DNA of 64,000 nt from Adiantum capillus-veneris (Eukaryota > Streptophyta > Polypodiopsida > Polypodiales > Pteridaceae): NCBI GenBank assembly GCA_014529385.2, contig CM043945.1, forward strand, positions 142,332,241 to 142,396,240, read 5' to 3'. How positions within the stretch are numbered: the first letter of the stretch is position 1; the number at the start of each line of letters is the position of its first letter. Shown piece by piece: positions 22,620-32,412 of this stretch. Under the pieces are notes generated by a model. It did no database searches and was not told where the DNA came from. It worked only from the letters and a program-made list of their open reading frames with translations. The translations under genes and the position numbers were made by a program.

Positions 22620-23860
22620 TGGAGCAAAATGTGAGCACAAGTGGTACAAAGAAGCCAAAGAATTAAAAACCTCGTGACAAAGAGTGGGATTATGCTCACA
22701 ACATATGCGATTGATATATGGAGTGGCAATGTAAATTTTGCTTCACAACAAAATCAGGTGGTGCACCACGTATTAGGGACCTTTTTTTGGGTAGCATTAA
22801 AAAGAATTGTAAGAAATGTGAACATCCTCAGGCACCTAAAATTGCAAAGTGTTTGAGAGAAGAGCTTGCCAAAAAGGGTGGCAAGAGACAACAGATATAT
22901 AGCTCTCCTATGGATGCAAGTCAAGAGCAATTAGAGCCAAATATTAACTTTGTTCATTCTGTGGTGATACCAACTAACCTTCAAGAATAGCATGTGCAAG
23001 GAGAGGAAATGTCATTAAGAAGTGTTCCTTTTGAGCGTCACAATGAAGGTGCACTCGGTCAAATGCATCAAAAACAATTTCATCAAAGCTTTCAGATGCA
23101 GTCTCTAGAAGAAGCAAATGTTTCACTCGCCAAAGCAATTTTCTTCATTGGAAGTGCTCTGGTCATGATAGACAATAGTCATTGGAAGTCCGATTGGAAT
23201 AAAATCCGTGAGTTTGGCTAAGGATTTTTAGCTCCTTATCACACGATACAAAATGTTCTCTTGGACAAATGTTACATCGAAGTCAAAGAGCGTGTTGCCA
23301 AAAAATAGTTGGGAATATTTTTCTTTCAGGATGCACAATTGTGAGTGATGGTTGGTCAGATGTTCAAAGAATACCACTGATCAATGTAATGATGGTTTGT
23401 CCAAGGGGAGAAATGTTCATAAAGGCAATTGATAGTTCTGGTGCAATTAAAAGTGACAAATATATTTTTGAGGTCCTGATTAATGTAATTAAAGAAATCG
23501 GAGCTGAACATGTCGTTCAACAATGCAAAAAACTGTAAAAACGCTAGCAAATTAACAAAGAAGTGCTTTCGACACATTTTTTCCAATGGTTGTAACACGC
23601 ACAGCTTAAACTTGGTGTTGAAGGATTGGTACACTAGTGAAGAAACCACATGGTTCACCAAAATAATTGACACAGCACGCTGAAACAACAAAGAGTGCTT
23701 GATTTGTACAGCACACGAATGTTAGTGATGTTGAAACTCGGTTTTTTACGCATTTTTATACATTGGAATCACTTCTCCTCAATAAGTGCGGTGTGTTTGA
23801 CACTTTCAATTGCAATGAATGGCAGCTTGAACAAAAAGAAAAAGTAAAAGAGAAAACTAC
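22620..23860 (+). pseudogene. hAT transposase relic (BED finger and DUF659)
   Basis: A BED-type zinc finger is visible at 22718-22990: WQCKFCFTTKSGGAPRIRD followed by KKCEH. The DUF659 core is at 23269-23538: SGCTIVSDGWSDVQRIPLI and MVCPRGEMFIKAIDSSG. Both match the transposase of element H (56175 onward) residue for residue in many places, so this is a decayed relative. Stops, frameshifts and the absence of the C-terminal dimerisation domain show it is dead. Confidence 0.88.
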
Positions 23861-23924
23861 ATGTCTACCTGGCTCTATAAACAAGGATGCTTCGTGGAGG
23901 AGTGTTATGGATGCTTCTGAGCTT

Positions 23925-24062
23925 ATTTGTGAAGCTACTCTAAATATAGCCCTGAGTCCCCTCTATATGTTGTGTGCATATTCTACACACTTTGGGGTTG
24001 CACTCTCTCTGTATCATCTCTTTGTCTTTTCTTTCTCTATCTTCTCAACATGGTATCAGAGC
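23925..24062 (+). repeat. copia LTR end with primer-binding site
   Basis: The sequence ends TTCTCAACA and is followed by TGGTATCAGAGC at about 24051, the tRNA-Met primer site of plant copia elements. Element I has the same arrangement at 51149, though the LTRs differ in sequence. Only this stub of the LTR plus an internal start is visible before the microsatellite cluster. Confidence 0.75.
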
Positions 24063-24258
24063 GTGGTTGCTTTTTCTTCACAAAAATAGAGTGTTTTTGG
24101 CCTCGCATGGCTTCGTGGGCCACCAACAATCCACGTAGACTTCCATGCCCCACCCCCTGATCCTTGACCCCCCATCGCCCCTACCGTCGCATTCCCCCGT
24201 CGCCTTGCACCGTCCCCTACATTTTCTCCCTGGCGCCTTGCGTCACCCCATCGCTGAG

Positions 24259-24261
<3 letters not shown>

Positions 24262-24338
<77 letters not shown>

Positions 24339-24398
24339 AGGGAGAGAGGGGACGTGTGACATGGGGAAGGAGAGGGAGATGAGGGACCGATTCCCACG

Positions 24399-24484
<86 letters not shown>

Positions 24485-24576
24485 CACGGGGAGAGAGGGA
24501 AATTGGGAGTGGGGGATTTGGGTCCATGTGATTCACACATGGGGTAAGGGAGAGAGAGAGGGGCGGGTGGGGGGAC

Positions 24577-24645
<69 letters not shown>

Positions 24646-24740
24646 AGGGGCATTTCACATGGGGAAAGAGAGAGGGAGAGAGAAAGAGATTCAGAGAGAG
24701 AGAGAGATGGGGATGTGGGGAGTCCATACGGGGAGAGAGA
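24262..24740. repeat. cluster of long GA microsatellites
   Basis: Three long (GA)n tracts (24262-24332, 24402-24480, 24580-24642) and shorter ones to 24740 alternate with GC-rich linkers. The linkers repeat a phrase ending in CACATGGGG or GACATGGGG plus an AAG/AGAG tail. Frames read here as Ser-Leu or Arg-Glu runs are artefacts of the repeat. Confidence 0.95.
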
Positions 24741-24769
24741 GAGGGAGAGAGACATAGACCAAACAAGTA

Positions 24770-25329
24770 GGAAAATGCAATTTTAACAACAAGAATTTTA
24801 ATATGGATTTCAAAAATTACTACATATTATTAATAACTTCTAGCACCCATATAATATGCTCTTAATTCCTCTAAGCGCAACCAAACACTTTCACTCTCAT
24901 CTTTTCAATCTCCTATAAGAGATTTCTACTGCACTATCATGTCATGCACTATAGTCTTTCCTTCTTTTGAAAGGGCTTTTCTCTTTACCAATGGGAAGAT
25001 TGTCTTTGGGGTTAAATATCTACAAGAGCATGTTTCACCACAAATGTTTTTTGCTTTGCATGGAATTGTCATGGTTGGAGTGAAGAGTTGACAGAGCCAA
25101 TGGAGAGAACAAGCAATCAATTGGGAGAGGAGTTTTATGTTGTGGACAAATCCCTTTCTACACATTTTGTGGTGCTAGTAAAAATTGACACGATCTCAAA
25201 TTCTACTAGCATGGCTGCTCCATTGGTGGATGCATGTTCCCTACATAGACCTTACTAGTTTGAGAAAGGAACAACTCTTTGGAGAGCAAGATTTGAAAAA
25301 CTCTATCAAGGTAGGGACTACATACAGTA
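24770..25329. other. no supported gene
   Basis: AT-rich and free of long frames. No LTR or repeat boundary was recognised. Confidence 0.5.
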
Positions 25330-25940
25330 TTTTGTCATTTTTAATACAATGACGAAGCCCAACACTTTGACAAAGATTCTTTCAAAGATAGTGGAAATCA
25401 AACAAGTGTTGGAAATACCAAAGGTGTACCCATGGGTTGAATGTATAACCTATTAATAAAAAATAAGTGAAGGTTGAAGAAGAAGCATCTAATGGGATTG
25501 GAGAATCATGGACGTGTGCAATAGAGTCTACTATGAAGGGTAAAATGACTAAGGAGGTCTCGCATGAAGCTAGAGACTGCATTCGGATAGAAATAGGTTG
25601 GAATGACTCTGTGGACTCTTTGTCAGTGCATATGTACATTTCCAAATTCCAAGACAATGAGGCTATTATCAAAGAGAAATGGATGCGTGAGAATAGGGAT
25701 TAAAGGCCTTCAAAAAGGGTCACAAGGAGTGGAGGCAAAAATGACACAGTGCCTCCTAGATCATCTTCTCCGCAAGAGATACCTATAATTGAAGTGCTTA
25801 TGCAAGCAATCTTAAATGAAAAAAAGAAGGATGCAAAAAAATCTAAAGCAAAGATGCTGACTTACAAATTGAAAAGGGCAACTTACAGTTTAAAGGAAGA
25901 CCTGATTGGCACGAAAGTAGATTGTACTTTTGGATAATTG
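25330..25940 (+). pseudogene. element D gag remnant
   Basis: 25467-25703 (EEEASNGIGESWTCAIESTM and following) aligns with element B at about 9170-9330. Coding character continues to 25937 in shifted frames (LNEKKKDAKKSKAKM). It marks the end of gag in this family. Confidence 0.7.
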
Positions 25941-27003
25941 ATGAATATTGTGCCCAAACTCAAGAGGCAGTGGAAGTCATTAGTGAATACAGAGAAAGAG
26001 CCGAAGCATGGACAACTCAAAGTGTTGTATATGGGAGAGTTACTCAACATTTGTCCTCTGGTGAACGCTTGGCACAAAGGTGTGGTCATGGGAGAGAACT
26101 ACATTGATGGAGGTGCTCAAGTTTGTGCGGTTACATAGTCATGTGTCCAGAGGTTAGGTCTCATTACATGTGGAAGTTCTAGGTTTTGGATTTCATTAGC
26201 AAAGCATGCCAAAGTCAAGTGTTTGGGGATGATTTAGAATTTGGAAGCTCAAGTCTTTCACATGAAGGTTATAGGGTGAAAGCATGATTGGGTGGTACAC
26301 TTTTATGGGTTCATTACTAGTTTTGAATAGCTGCACTATTAGACGTGGTGCAAGGTAAAAATTTTGCAAATTAATTCTAAATTTGGCGCCAACAAACAGC
26401 TTTTTAGATTCTCCTCTTCAAGAGCTATGACATATCACACGCCTTGGGTTCTTCTATCTTTGTCAAACATATTATAGCTATTAATTTGCCAAATAGTGAG
26501 GTCCCGGACATAGCTTTGGTGTCCACCCAGTCATGCTTTTACCCTATAGGAAACTTTCATGTTATGCCAGCTGGCATGGGAGCTTTTCCTCTCATTTTGG
26601 GACAACCTTGGTTGTGAGCTATTGGTGTTGTACAAGATTGGGGCAAGGGCACAATATGTGTGTATGGAAGGAAGGGTGAAAAGGGGGTGCTTGATATGAC
26701 TACCAAGCAACATATGCACTAGAAGATGTGAGTGAGAATGATGGATTGGAAGTTACCAGTGAAGATTTTTTTGAAGATATAGAAAGTAGCTCTACTTCTA
26801 GTTCCAGTGACGAGGGTGAAGTAACATTCTTGTTCTTGGACGAGGAGAAGGGAGAAGTGGGTGAAATATTACAAGTGTCTTGGAATAGAAATGCTTCAAG
26901 CAGTTTACAACAACTAGAAGAGTTGATGCAACCTAAGGAAGAATTACTAGTGACGAAAGAGTTGATTCAAAATATACTGAGTACTGATTTGATGCAAGGA
27001 GAA
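25938..27003 (+). pseudogene. element D retropepsin and RT leader
   Basis: DGGAQVC near 26107 is a retropepsin active-site region of the DGGA type. It is followed by a flap-like stretch, and PLILGQPWL near 26590-26620 is the ILGxP motif. After several stops, the clean frame 26728-27003 encodes an acidic linker with Ser and Glu runs, leading into RT. The insertion of E ends it at 27003. Confidence 0.78.
26999..27003. repeat. target-site duplication of composite element E (left), GAGAA
   Basis: GAGAA lies directly before TGTGCGCTCC and recurs at 42826-42830 directly after GGGTTAACA. Confidence 0.9.
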
Positions 27004-27303
27004 TGTGCGCTCCTTGCCGCACTGTCGAAGCAAGGGACTTGCCAATACACCGTGTGCGAGCCACACGATCGAGCATTACGAAGGCACGACGGCGGCGAAG
27101 CGGTTGAGCGCGGCACGACTGCAGCTTCTTCTTCATCGCGGCGAGGAATCCACCACGAAGGCGAGCGTAGAGCGGTGAGTGACACACCCTTTGTTCTCTT
27201 GAGCTTGCTAGTTTAGGCTTGTTGTGTGCTTGGAGCCGTTTGTGGCTCGCACACGGTGTATTGGCAAGTCCCTTGCTTCGACAGTGCGGCAAGGAGCGCA
27301 CAT
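27004..27303 (+). repeat. truncated LTR with terminal hairpin at left end of E
   Basis: Bases 27004-27065 are a perfect 62-bp inverted copy of 27242-27303. The latter is the 3' end of a plus-strand LTR whose first part is missing (the LTR starts only at 27066, CGATCGAGC). So the outer end is an LTR terminus in minus orientation, followed directly by an LTR in plus orientation. Confidence 0.9.
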
Positions 27304-27307
27304 TTTT

Positions 27308-27325
27308 GGTGTCGCTGCCGGGGAT
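27308..27325 (+). other. primer-binding site of left E unit (mutated)
   Basis: GGTGTCGCTGCCGGGGA follows the LTR end at five bases. The right unit has GGCGCCGTTGCCGGGGA, which matches the tRNA-Asp type primer site. Two differences are C-to-T changes at CpG sites. Confidence 0.8.
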
Positions 27326-27413
27326 ATGCCCTACACTAAGCTCGGTTAGCACTTTACGCTTCCTTGTGGTGCAATTTCTATCATAGGAAAGGCAGGGAAG
27401 GAGTGCGTGGAGA

Positions 27414-27690
27414 TTTCTGTTTTTTGCGTTTTCTGCATTTGCTGTCAAGTTTCAATTTCTGCTATTGTCTGCGTTTTTTCAATTTCCGCAATTTCTGCAT
27501 TTTCAAGTTCGGCAATTTCAATTTCTGCAATTTTTTGCATTTCTGCATTTTTTTTATTTTCTGCAATTTCTGCAATTTTCTGCATTTCTGCGTTTTTTTT
27601 TAAATTTCTGCAATTCTGCGTTTTTTCAATTTCTGCGTTTTCTGAAATTTCTGCATATCTGCGTTTTCAATTTCTGTATTTTCTGCATAA
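27414..27690. repeat. leader minisatellite, units around TTTCTGCAA
   Basis: About 30 imperfect copies of a 9-12 bp unit (TTTCTGCAATTTCTGCAT) in the untranslated leader of the left E unit. The right unit has the same array inverted at 41870-42125 with different copy number. Frames read through it as Phe/Ser/Ile runs are artefacts. Confidence 0.85.
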
Positions 27691-28287
27691 AAAAAAAAAA
27701 AAGTTTTTTTCTGAAAAAAAAAATCTGAAAAGAAAAAAAATATTTAAAAAATAAATAAATAAATAAAAATCAGAAATTAAAAATGCGAGTGAGTGGGGCG
27801 GCAAAATTTTTCGAAAATAAAAAACGTGACTCTTAAAACGGACGGGTTGGTTTGTATAAAAGATAGATCGGGATCGGGATCATTTTCCCAAGCCCAAGCC
27901 CAAGCCCATGCCTCAGTCCTATGATATATATTAGACTCACTCTTATATATATACCCTACTCCCTCAAGAGAGAATGAGAGCATGTGGGACAAGTCCTCCA
28001 CTCTCCTCCTTTCTCTTCCCACTTGCACCCTTAGACTTTCTAGTTTGGGCCTAGTTCCCTACTGGAAATTGACAGTTTTAGGGATTCCGAGGGCATAGAG
28101 TGACCAAACGGAGGGCTATAAAGCACGGCACGACCCTCTGACTGATACGCTCGTTTCGAGCTATCACACGGCCCATTCCACGACACGCTCTAAAAAATCT
28201 AGCAAAAAAACAAACAAAAAACACGCTAAAAACTAGTCACAAGGCCTCCTAGAGCAGCTTTTTGACACCTTAGGGTATCAAAAGCAC

Positions 28288-31200
28288 ATGCACTTACGCT
28301 CTGGGCGGGTGCTAGAACACGAGCATATTGAGGGTGCCTCTGTTCATACGGACACCCATTACCCATCCACGATACGATCTAGACCCTCAACGGGGACACA
28401 AGGTAGCACCACCCAAGACCCTAAAATAGCCACTAGTGATTCCTCCTCCGACTCAGAAATCATGGAAGCATACCCTACCCAAAACACTGAAAGAGAAGGC
28501 CATGCACCTCCCGAAGCTCCACAGCCTAGTACTAGTATGTTTAGCCGATTCATGGAAACATTAGGTAGAGCTACTCGCTCGGAACCTGATGCAAATGAAG
28601 CACACGAAGGGGGTGGGGAAGTGGAATCTCCTTTCACATCGCACGTGGACCCCACACCCCCAAAGAGTGTCCATGTGGATATCCTACTAACTTCTTACCA
28701 AGAAGGCCCTGTTGAGCTGCCTCCTTCAGAAGTTCCCTCTAGAGTACCGTTGGTGACAAGTAAAACCACGGGGAGCAACATTGCTTCTACCTCACAAGAA
28801 ACCGTTAACACGTCGACTCTAGAAGGATGGTTCATTAATGATCATTGGACATACGACCTCCACACTGAGGTGTTGACGGATCTACACTCTGGCCACGCCT
28901 ACCATGTAGGATGGATAGAGATTGTACAATCCACCTCTAGTGCTACGAGCATCGAAGATCAACAGAAAATGATCTGTAATGTTATCCATGGCATTATTCA
29001 ATCAGAAAGGCAAAACCGAGGGGTAAATATACTCTCAACTGGCCCCATGAGATTTTTGGATACGAGCAAGGCTCAACAGCCTACTCTATCACAAATGGAG
29101 ACTCCTCTAATGATCCCCATGGACCCATCTTACGTCATTTCACCTGGGGTCTCTATGCAATCTGAGCCTCCGAGCGAAAACTTTAGCTTTCCTAACTTGG
29201 CTCAACCCTCTATTAAGGAAAACCCAGTGCTCACTCCAGGGATAAGCCTGCCAGAGAATGTACCGATGACATCTACGGTTAGCGCAGTGCCACTACCTAG
29301 TGTCGTAGTACCTAATATGGGGCCTCGACCATATGTGCGTCTAGCCCCTTATGCACACATGGCCCCCACACCTCCAATTGTACCACTTGCTTATGCTCCT
29401 CGAGTGCCGCTCCCTAGCTCTTATCCGAGTGGACCTATGCCCGGTTATGTTCCATATCCTGCATCATCTACACATATGCCAAGACCGGTACCCGTTCCTC
29501 TCCCATATATGATTCCAAGAGTACCTCCACCGGCCCTACCTCCTCACATAGGTGACTTGGCAGCGTTTGCTCAAACCATAGGTCGATCTATCGCGGAAAA
29601 TATGCGTCACGCATCTGATAGAGAGCCTAGAAGTAAGGCAGTACAAATTGCCAAACTCACGCAAAAATTCAATGGGGATGAAGATGCTAGGAAACACATT
29701 GAAGTGTTTGAACAAGTATGTGAATCCTTAGGGGAACGCAACGAACTACATAAGTGCAATGCCTTAAGCTTGACATTAAGTGGGAAGGCTGGAGATTGGT
29801 ATAGAACCCTAAGGATGGACGAGAAAACAATCTACCCTACCCTTCGAAGGTTGTTTCTAAAGGAGTACATACGAGAAGGTGTGCTTTGGGGTGTAGCATC
29901 TCAGCTACAGAAGGCCGAACGTAAGGAAGGAGAGTCAGTAAGGGACTTCATTAGTCGTCTAAAGCACTTAAACTCTCGTTGCCCTGTAAATGAGCGCTTC
30001 AACAATAACCAACTGCTTGATCGATTCATTCGAGGGTTGAGGAATGAAGGAATCTATAATGGACTAGTGATTAGAGGTATCACAACCTGGGAAGATGTCA
30101 CTGCCAATGCAATCCAATTAGAGGACAACTTGATGATAGCAGGCATGAGGGTGTCTACTGACACGAGATCCACTAGCTCACAAGCCATTGAGTATGAACA
30201 ACTGACTGCAAAGCCCATTGCCAATGAGCCAAAGGTATTTGAGACATTCTTGACAGACCTCACCAAGGCAATCCAAGAGTCTCTTAAGGATAATCGACCC
30301 CCTCAAAATAGTCACATGTATCCAAGAAGGGAGCAACAATGGTGTTCCATTTGCTTAGGTCCACATAGCACTAGTGAGTGCCCTACGTTTAGAGTAAAAT
30401 TTAATGGAACTTGCAACGCATGTGGTAGGTATGGTCACCAAGCTAAGGATTGTTTAATGATCAAACGTATGATGGAAAATAGACCACCTGTAGCCTGGAC
30501 GGATGCGCCTCGAGCTCCTGTATTGATGCCTACTCCACCTGTTGAGCAACTACCGCAACACATCGTCCCTATATCTCAAAATGTTGTACAAGCGACACCG
30601 CTACCACCTCCTGTGCTAGGACCGCAGCCCCCGCATCCAAGAGTCGCCCCTATGAACCAAGTGGGTTGCGAGCCATCTAATGCTTATGCAGATGGTTGTG
30701 AGGAGGAAATAGACACTAGTATTGCCTACGGACTTGATACATTGGAAGAGTGTCCTATATACTACATGGAAGATTGTTGGGGACAAGTCAAGACGGTTTA
30801 TCAAGCTGCTGCTCTTGCATTCAGAGGTCCAAATATCAACACCCAGGCTAGGAGGCCACCTCTTCAATGCTACGAGTGTGGTGAACTGCATCGAGTAGCG
30901 GAGTACCCTATTAGGCTGCAAAAGAATGCTGCACAGATGCAAGTGAATCAAGGGAGCACGTCTGCAATGCCAATACTCACATGTAATCGTTGTGGCATAG
31001 ATCACTTGATTGCCCAATGCCCCTATAACCCAAATGCGCCTAAAATCACACCCCTGAATTTGGCCGAAATTGCTAGTGTGACATCGCCAATACCACCCGT
31101 CGCACCCGCTTATGCGATTACACGGTCCATGCTTCAAGGGCCAGGCCATATCGTCGAAGAGAGAGATACCATTTCAGTTATCCAAGCAAAGAAAAAGAAG

Positions 31201-32406
31201 ACACGAAGAAAGAAGTCGCAGAATACGGAAAATTCAAAGCCAAGTTCCAAAACAAACATAGGAACAGGAGATGACCCCGTGTATATGAATGACCTCGAGG
31301 ATGATTCAGATTCAGTCGAGACAATGGAGACTAGAACCAATACCACAAAGGGAAAGACCGACAAAGAAAACCGTAACATGGAACCAAATGAAAACCGAAT
31401 AAGAGAAAACCATAAAGAGCCTTTGAAAACACCACAAGTGTTTCCAAATCCAATCCAAGACCCCCAAGATAAACCGCAGGGGCAAAAAGGGAAGAATCGT
31501 AAAAAGAAGATTGGGACGTATCCAAACCCAGTAGACGAGATTAAGCAGGTGAAACATCTAAGAGGTTTAGTGGAGGAGACTCAAAGGAAACTAGAACCAG
31601 AACCCATGCAGGTCAAAATTCATGACACAGTGTTTCCCACACAAGTTCATCCACCCCACATGAACCATAGACCGTTAGCCATATCTAGTATCATCCAAGA
31701 AGGGAGTGAGGACAGGACATCAGAAAGTGAGCATACACCCTTCTTGTTGGGAAGGATGTTTAACGAAGGAATACCTGATCCCATTGAGGAATATGAGATT
31801 CCATCCTCACCAGTTCCTAGTCAAGGACCTACACCCTGCAAAACACCAATGAATGTTGCCAAACTAGTGGACTTCATGTCTTCTGAGGTCCGAACCACGA
31901 TCATAGCAAAGCTGTATGGAGATCCTGAGTTATTCCTTGCACTTCGAGCATTCCTTAACGGAGAGCTACGAACGGGATTACCGCAGTTTGCGCAACCAAA
32001 TAGGCCTGACTCGATTATGATTGATGAGGAAAATCATGTGCAATCACTTGACTTAGATGGACACGAGTCTGTGATTGAGGTACCCATTAACGAATTAGGG
32101 CAGTATTTTGAAGGCGACGAGTCTAATGCGACCCTACCCATCACTACCAAGGGGTTAACTATAAAGGGAATTCTTGATGGTGGTGCGGGAGTTAGCATCG
32201 TTGCAAAAGATTGTTGGGAATCCATGGGAAAACCCCGCCTCACTGTTACTAACATTGTGGTAAAGATGGCAAATGGTACCATAGCCAAACCTATGGGGAT
32301 GCTCAAGGATCTTAAGATCAAAGTTCTAGGACACAAGGTACGACATACGTTCATTGTAATGGATTTCTCTAAACACCTTATGTCATATGAAATGATTTTA
32401 GGATGA
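28288..32406 (+). CDS. gag-protease polyprotein, left E unit
   Basis: Open for 1372 codons. A proline- and serine-rich N-terminal third is followed by a retrotransposon gag capsid domain at about residues 460-590 (GKAGDWYRTLRM, LNSRCPVNERFNNNQLLDRF). Four CCHC-type knuckles lie at about 685, 709, 861 and 899. The second, CNACGRYGHQAKDC, is canonical; the first and fourth are CX2CX3HX4C. The third has Tyr for its last Cys, unlike the right unit. A basic acidic-patched linker leads to a retropepsin with ILDGGAGVSIV near residue 1296. The frame stops at UGA inside the ILGxP motif; coding continues in phase from 32413. No RT follows. Confidence 0.92.
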   Translation: MHLRSGRVLEHEHIEGASVHTDTHYPSTIRSRPSTGTQGSTTQDPKIATSDSSSDSEIMEAYPTQNTEREGHAPPEAPQPSTSMFSRFMETLGRATRSEPDANEAHEGGGEVESPFTSHVDPTPPKSVHVDILLTSYQEGPVELPPSEVPSRVPLVTSKTTGSNIASTSQETVNTSTLEGWFINDHWTYDLHTEVLTDLHSGHAYHVGWIEIVQSTSSATSIEDQQKMICNVIHGIIQSERQNRGVNILSTGPMRFLDTSKAQQPTLSQMETPLMIPMDPSYVISPGVSMQSEPPSENFSFPNLAQPSIKENPVLTPGISLPENVPMTSTVSAVPLPSVVVPNMGPRPYVRLAPYAHMAPTPPIVPLAYAPRVPLPSSYPSGPMPGYVPYPASSTHMPRPVPVPLPYMIPRVPPPALPPHIGDLAAFAQTIGRSIAENMRHASDREPRSKAVQIAKLTQKFNGDEDARKHIEVFEQVCESLGERNELHKCNALSLTLSGKAGDWYRTLRMDEKTIYPTLRRLFLKEYIREGVLWGVASQLQKAERKEGESVRDFISRLKHLNSRCPVNERFNNNQLLDRFIRGLRNEGIYNGLVIRGITTWEDVTANAIQLEDNLMIAGMRVSTDTRSTSSQAIEYEQLTAKPIANEPKVFETFLTDLTKAIQESLKDNRPPQNSHMYPRREQQWCSICLGPHSTSECPTFRVKFNGTCNACGRYGHQAKDCLMIKRMMENRPPVAWTDAPRAPVLMPTPPVEQLPQHIVPISQNVVQATPLPPPVLGPQPPHPRVAPMNQVGCEPSNAYADGCEEEIDTSIAYGLDTLEECPIYYMEDCWGQVKTVYQAAALAFRGPNINTQARRPPLQCYECGELHRVAEYPIRLQKNAAQMQVNQGSTSAMPILTCNRCGIDHLIAQCPYNPNAPKITPLNLAEIASVTSPIPPVAPAYAITRSMLQGPGHIVEERDTISVIQAKKKKTRRKKSQNTENSKPSSKTNIGTGDDPVYMNDLEDDSDSVETMETRTNTTKGKTDKENRNMEPNENRIRENHKEPLKTPQVFPNPIQDPQDKPQGQKGKNRKKKIGTYPNPVDEIKQVKHLRGLVEETQRKLEPEPMQVKIHDTVFPTQVHPPHMNHRPLAISSIIQEGSEDRTSESEHTPFLLGRMFNEGIPDPIEEYEIPSSPVPSQGPTPCKTPMNVAKLVDFMSSEVRTTIIAKLYGDPELFLALRAFLNGELRTGLPQFAQPNRPDSIMIDEENHVQSLDLDGHESVIEVPINELGQYFEGDESNATLPITTKGLTIKGILDGGAGVSIVAKDCWESMGKPRLTVTNIVVKMANGTIAKPMGMLKDLKIKVLGHKVRHTFIVMDFSKHLMSYEMILG

Positions 32407-32412
32407 CCATTC

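Noticed and set aside
24056-24766. Long Ser-Leu and Arg-Glu reading frames
   Set aside because: They are translations of GA/CT microsatellites on either strand.
27364-27754. Phe/Ser/Ile-rich frames resembling membrane proteins
   Set aside because: Artefacts of the leader minisatellite; the same holds for 41783-42190.
32404-32406. UGA as a selenocysteine codon
   Set aside because: The position is normally Arg or Gln in ILGxP, plants lack selenoprotein synthesis, and a CGA to TGA change explains it.
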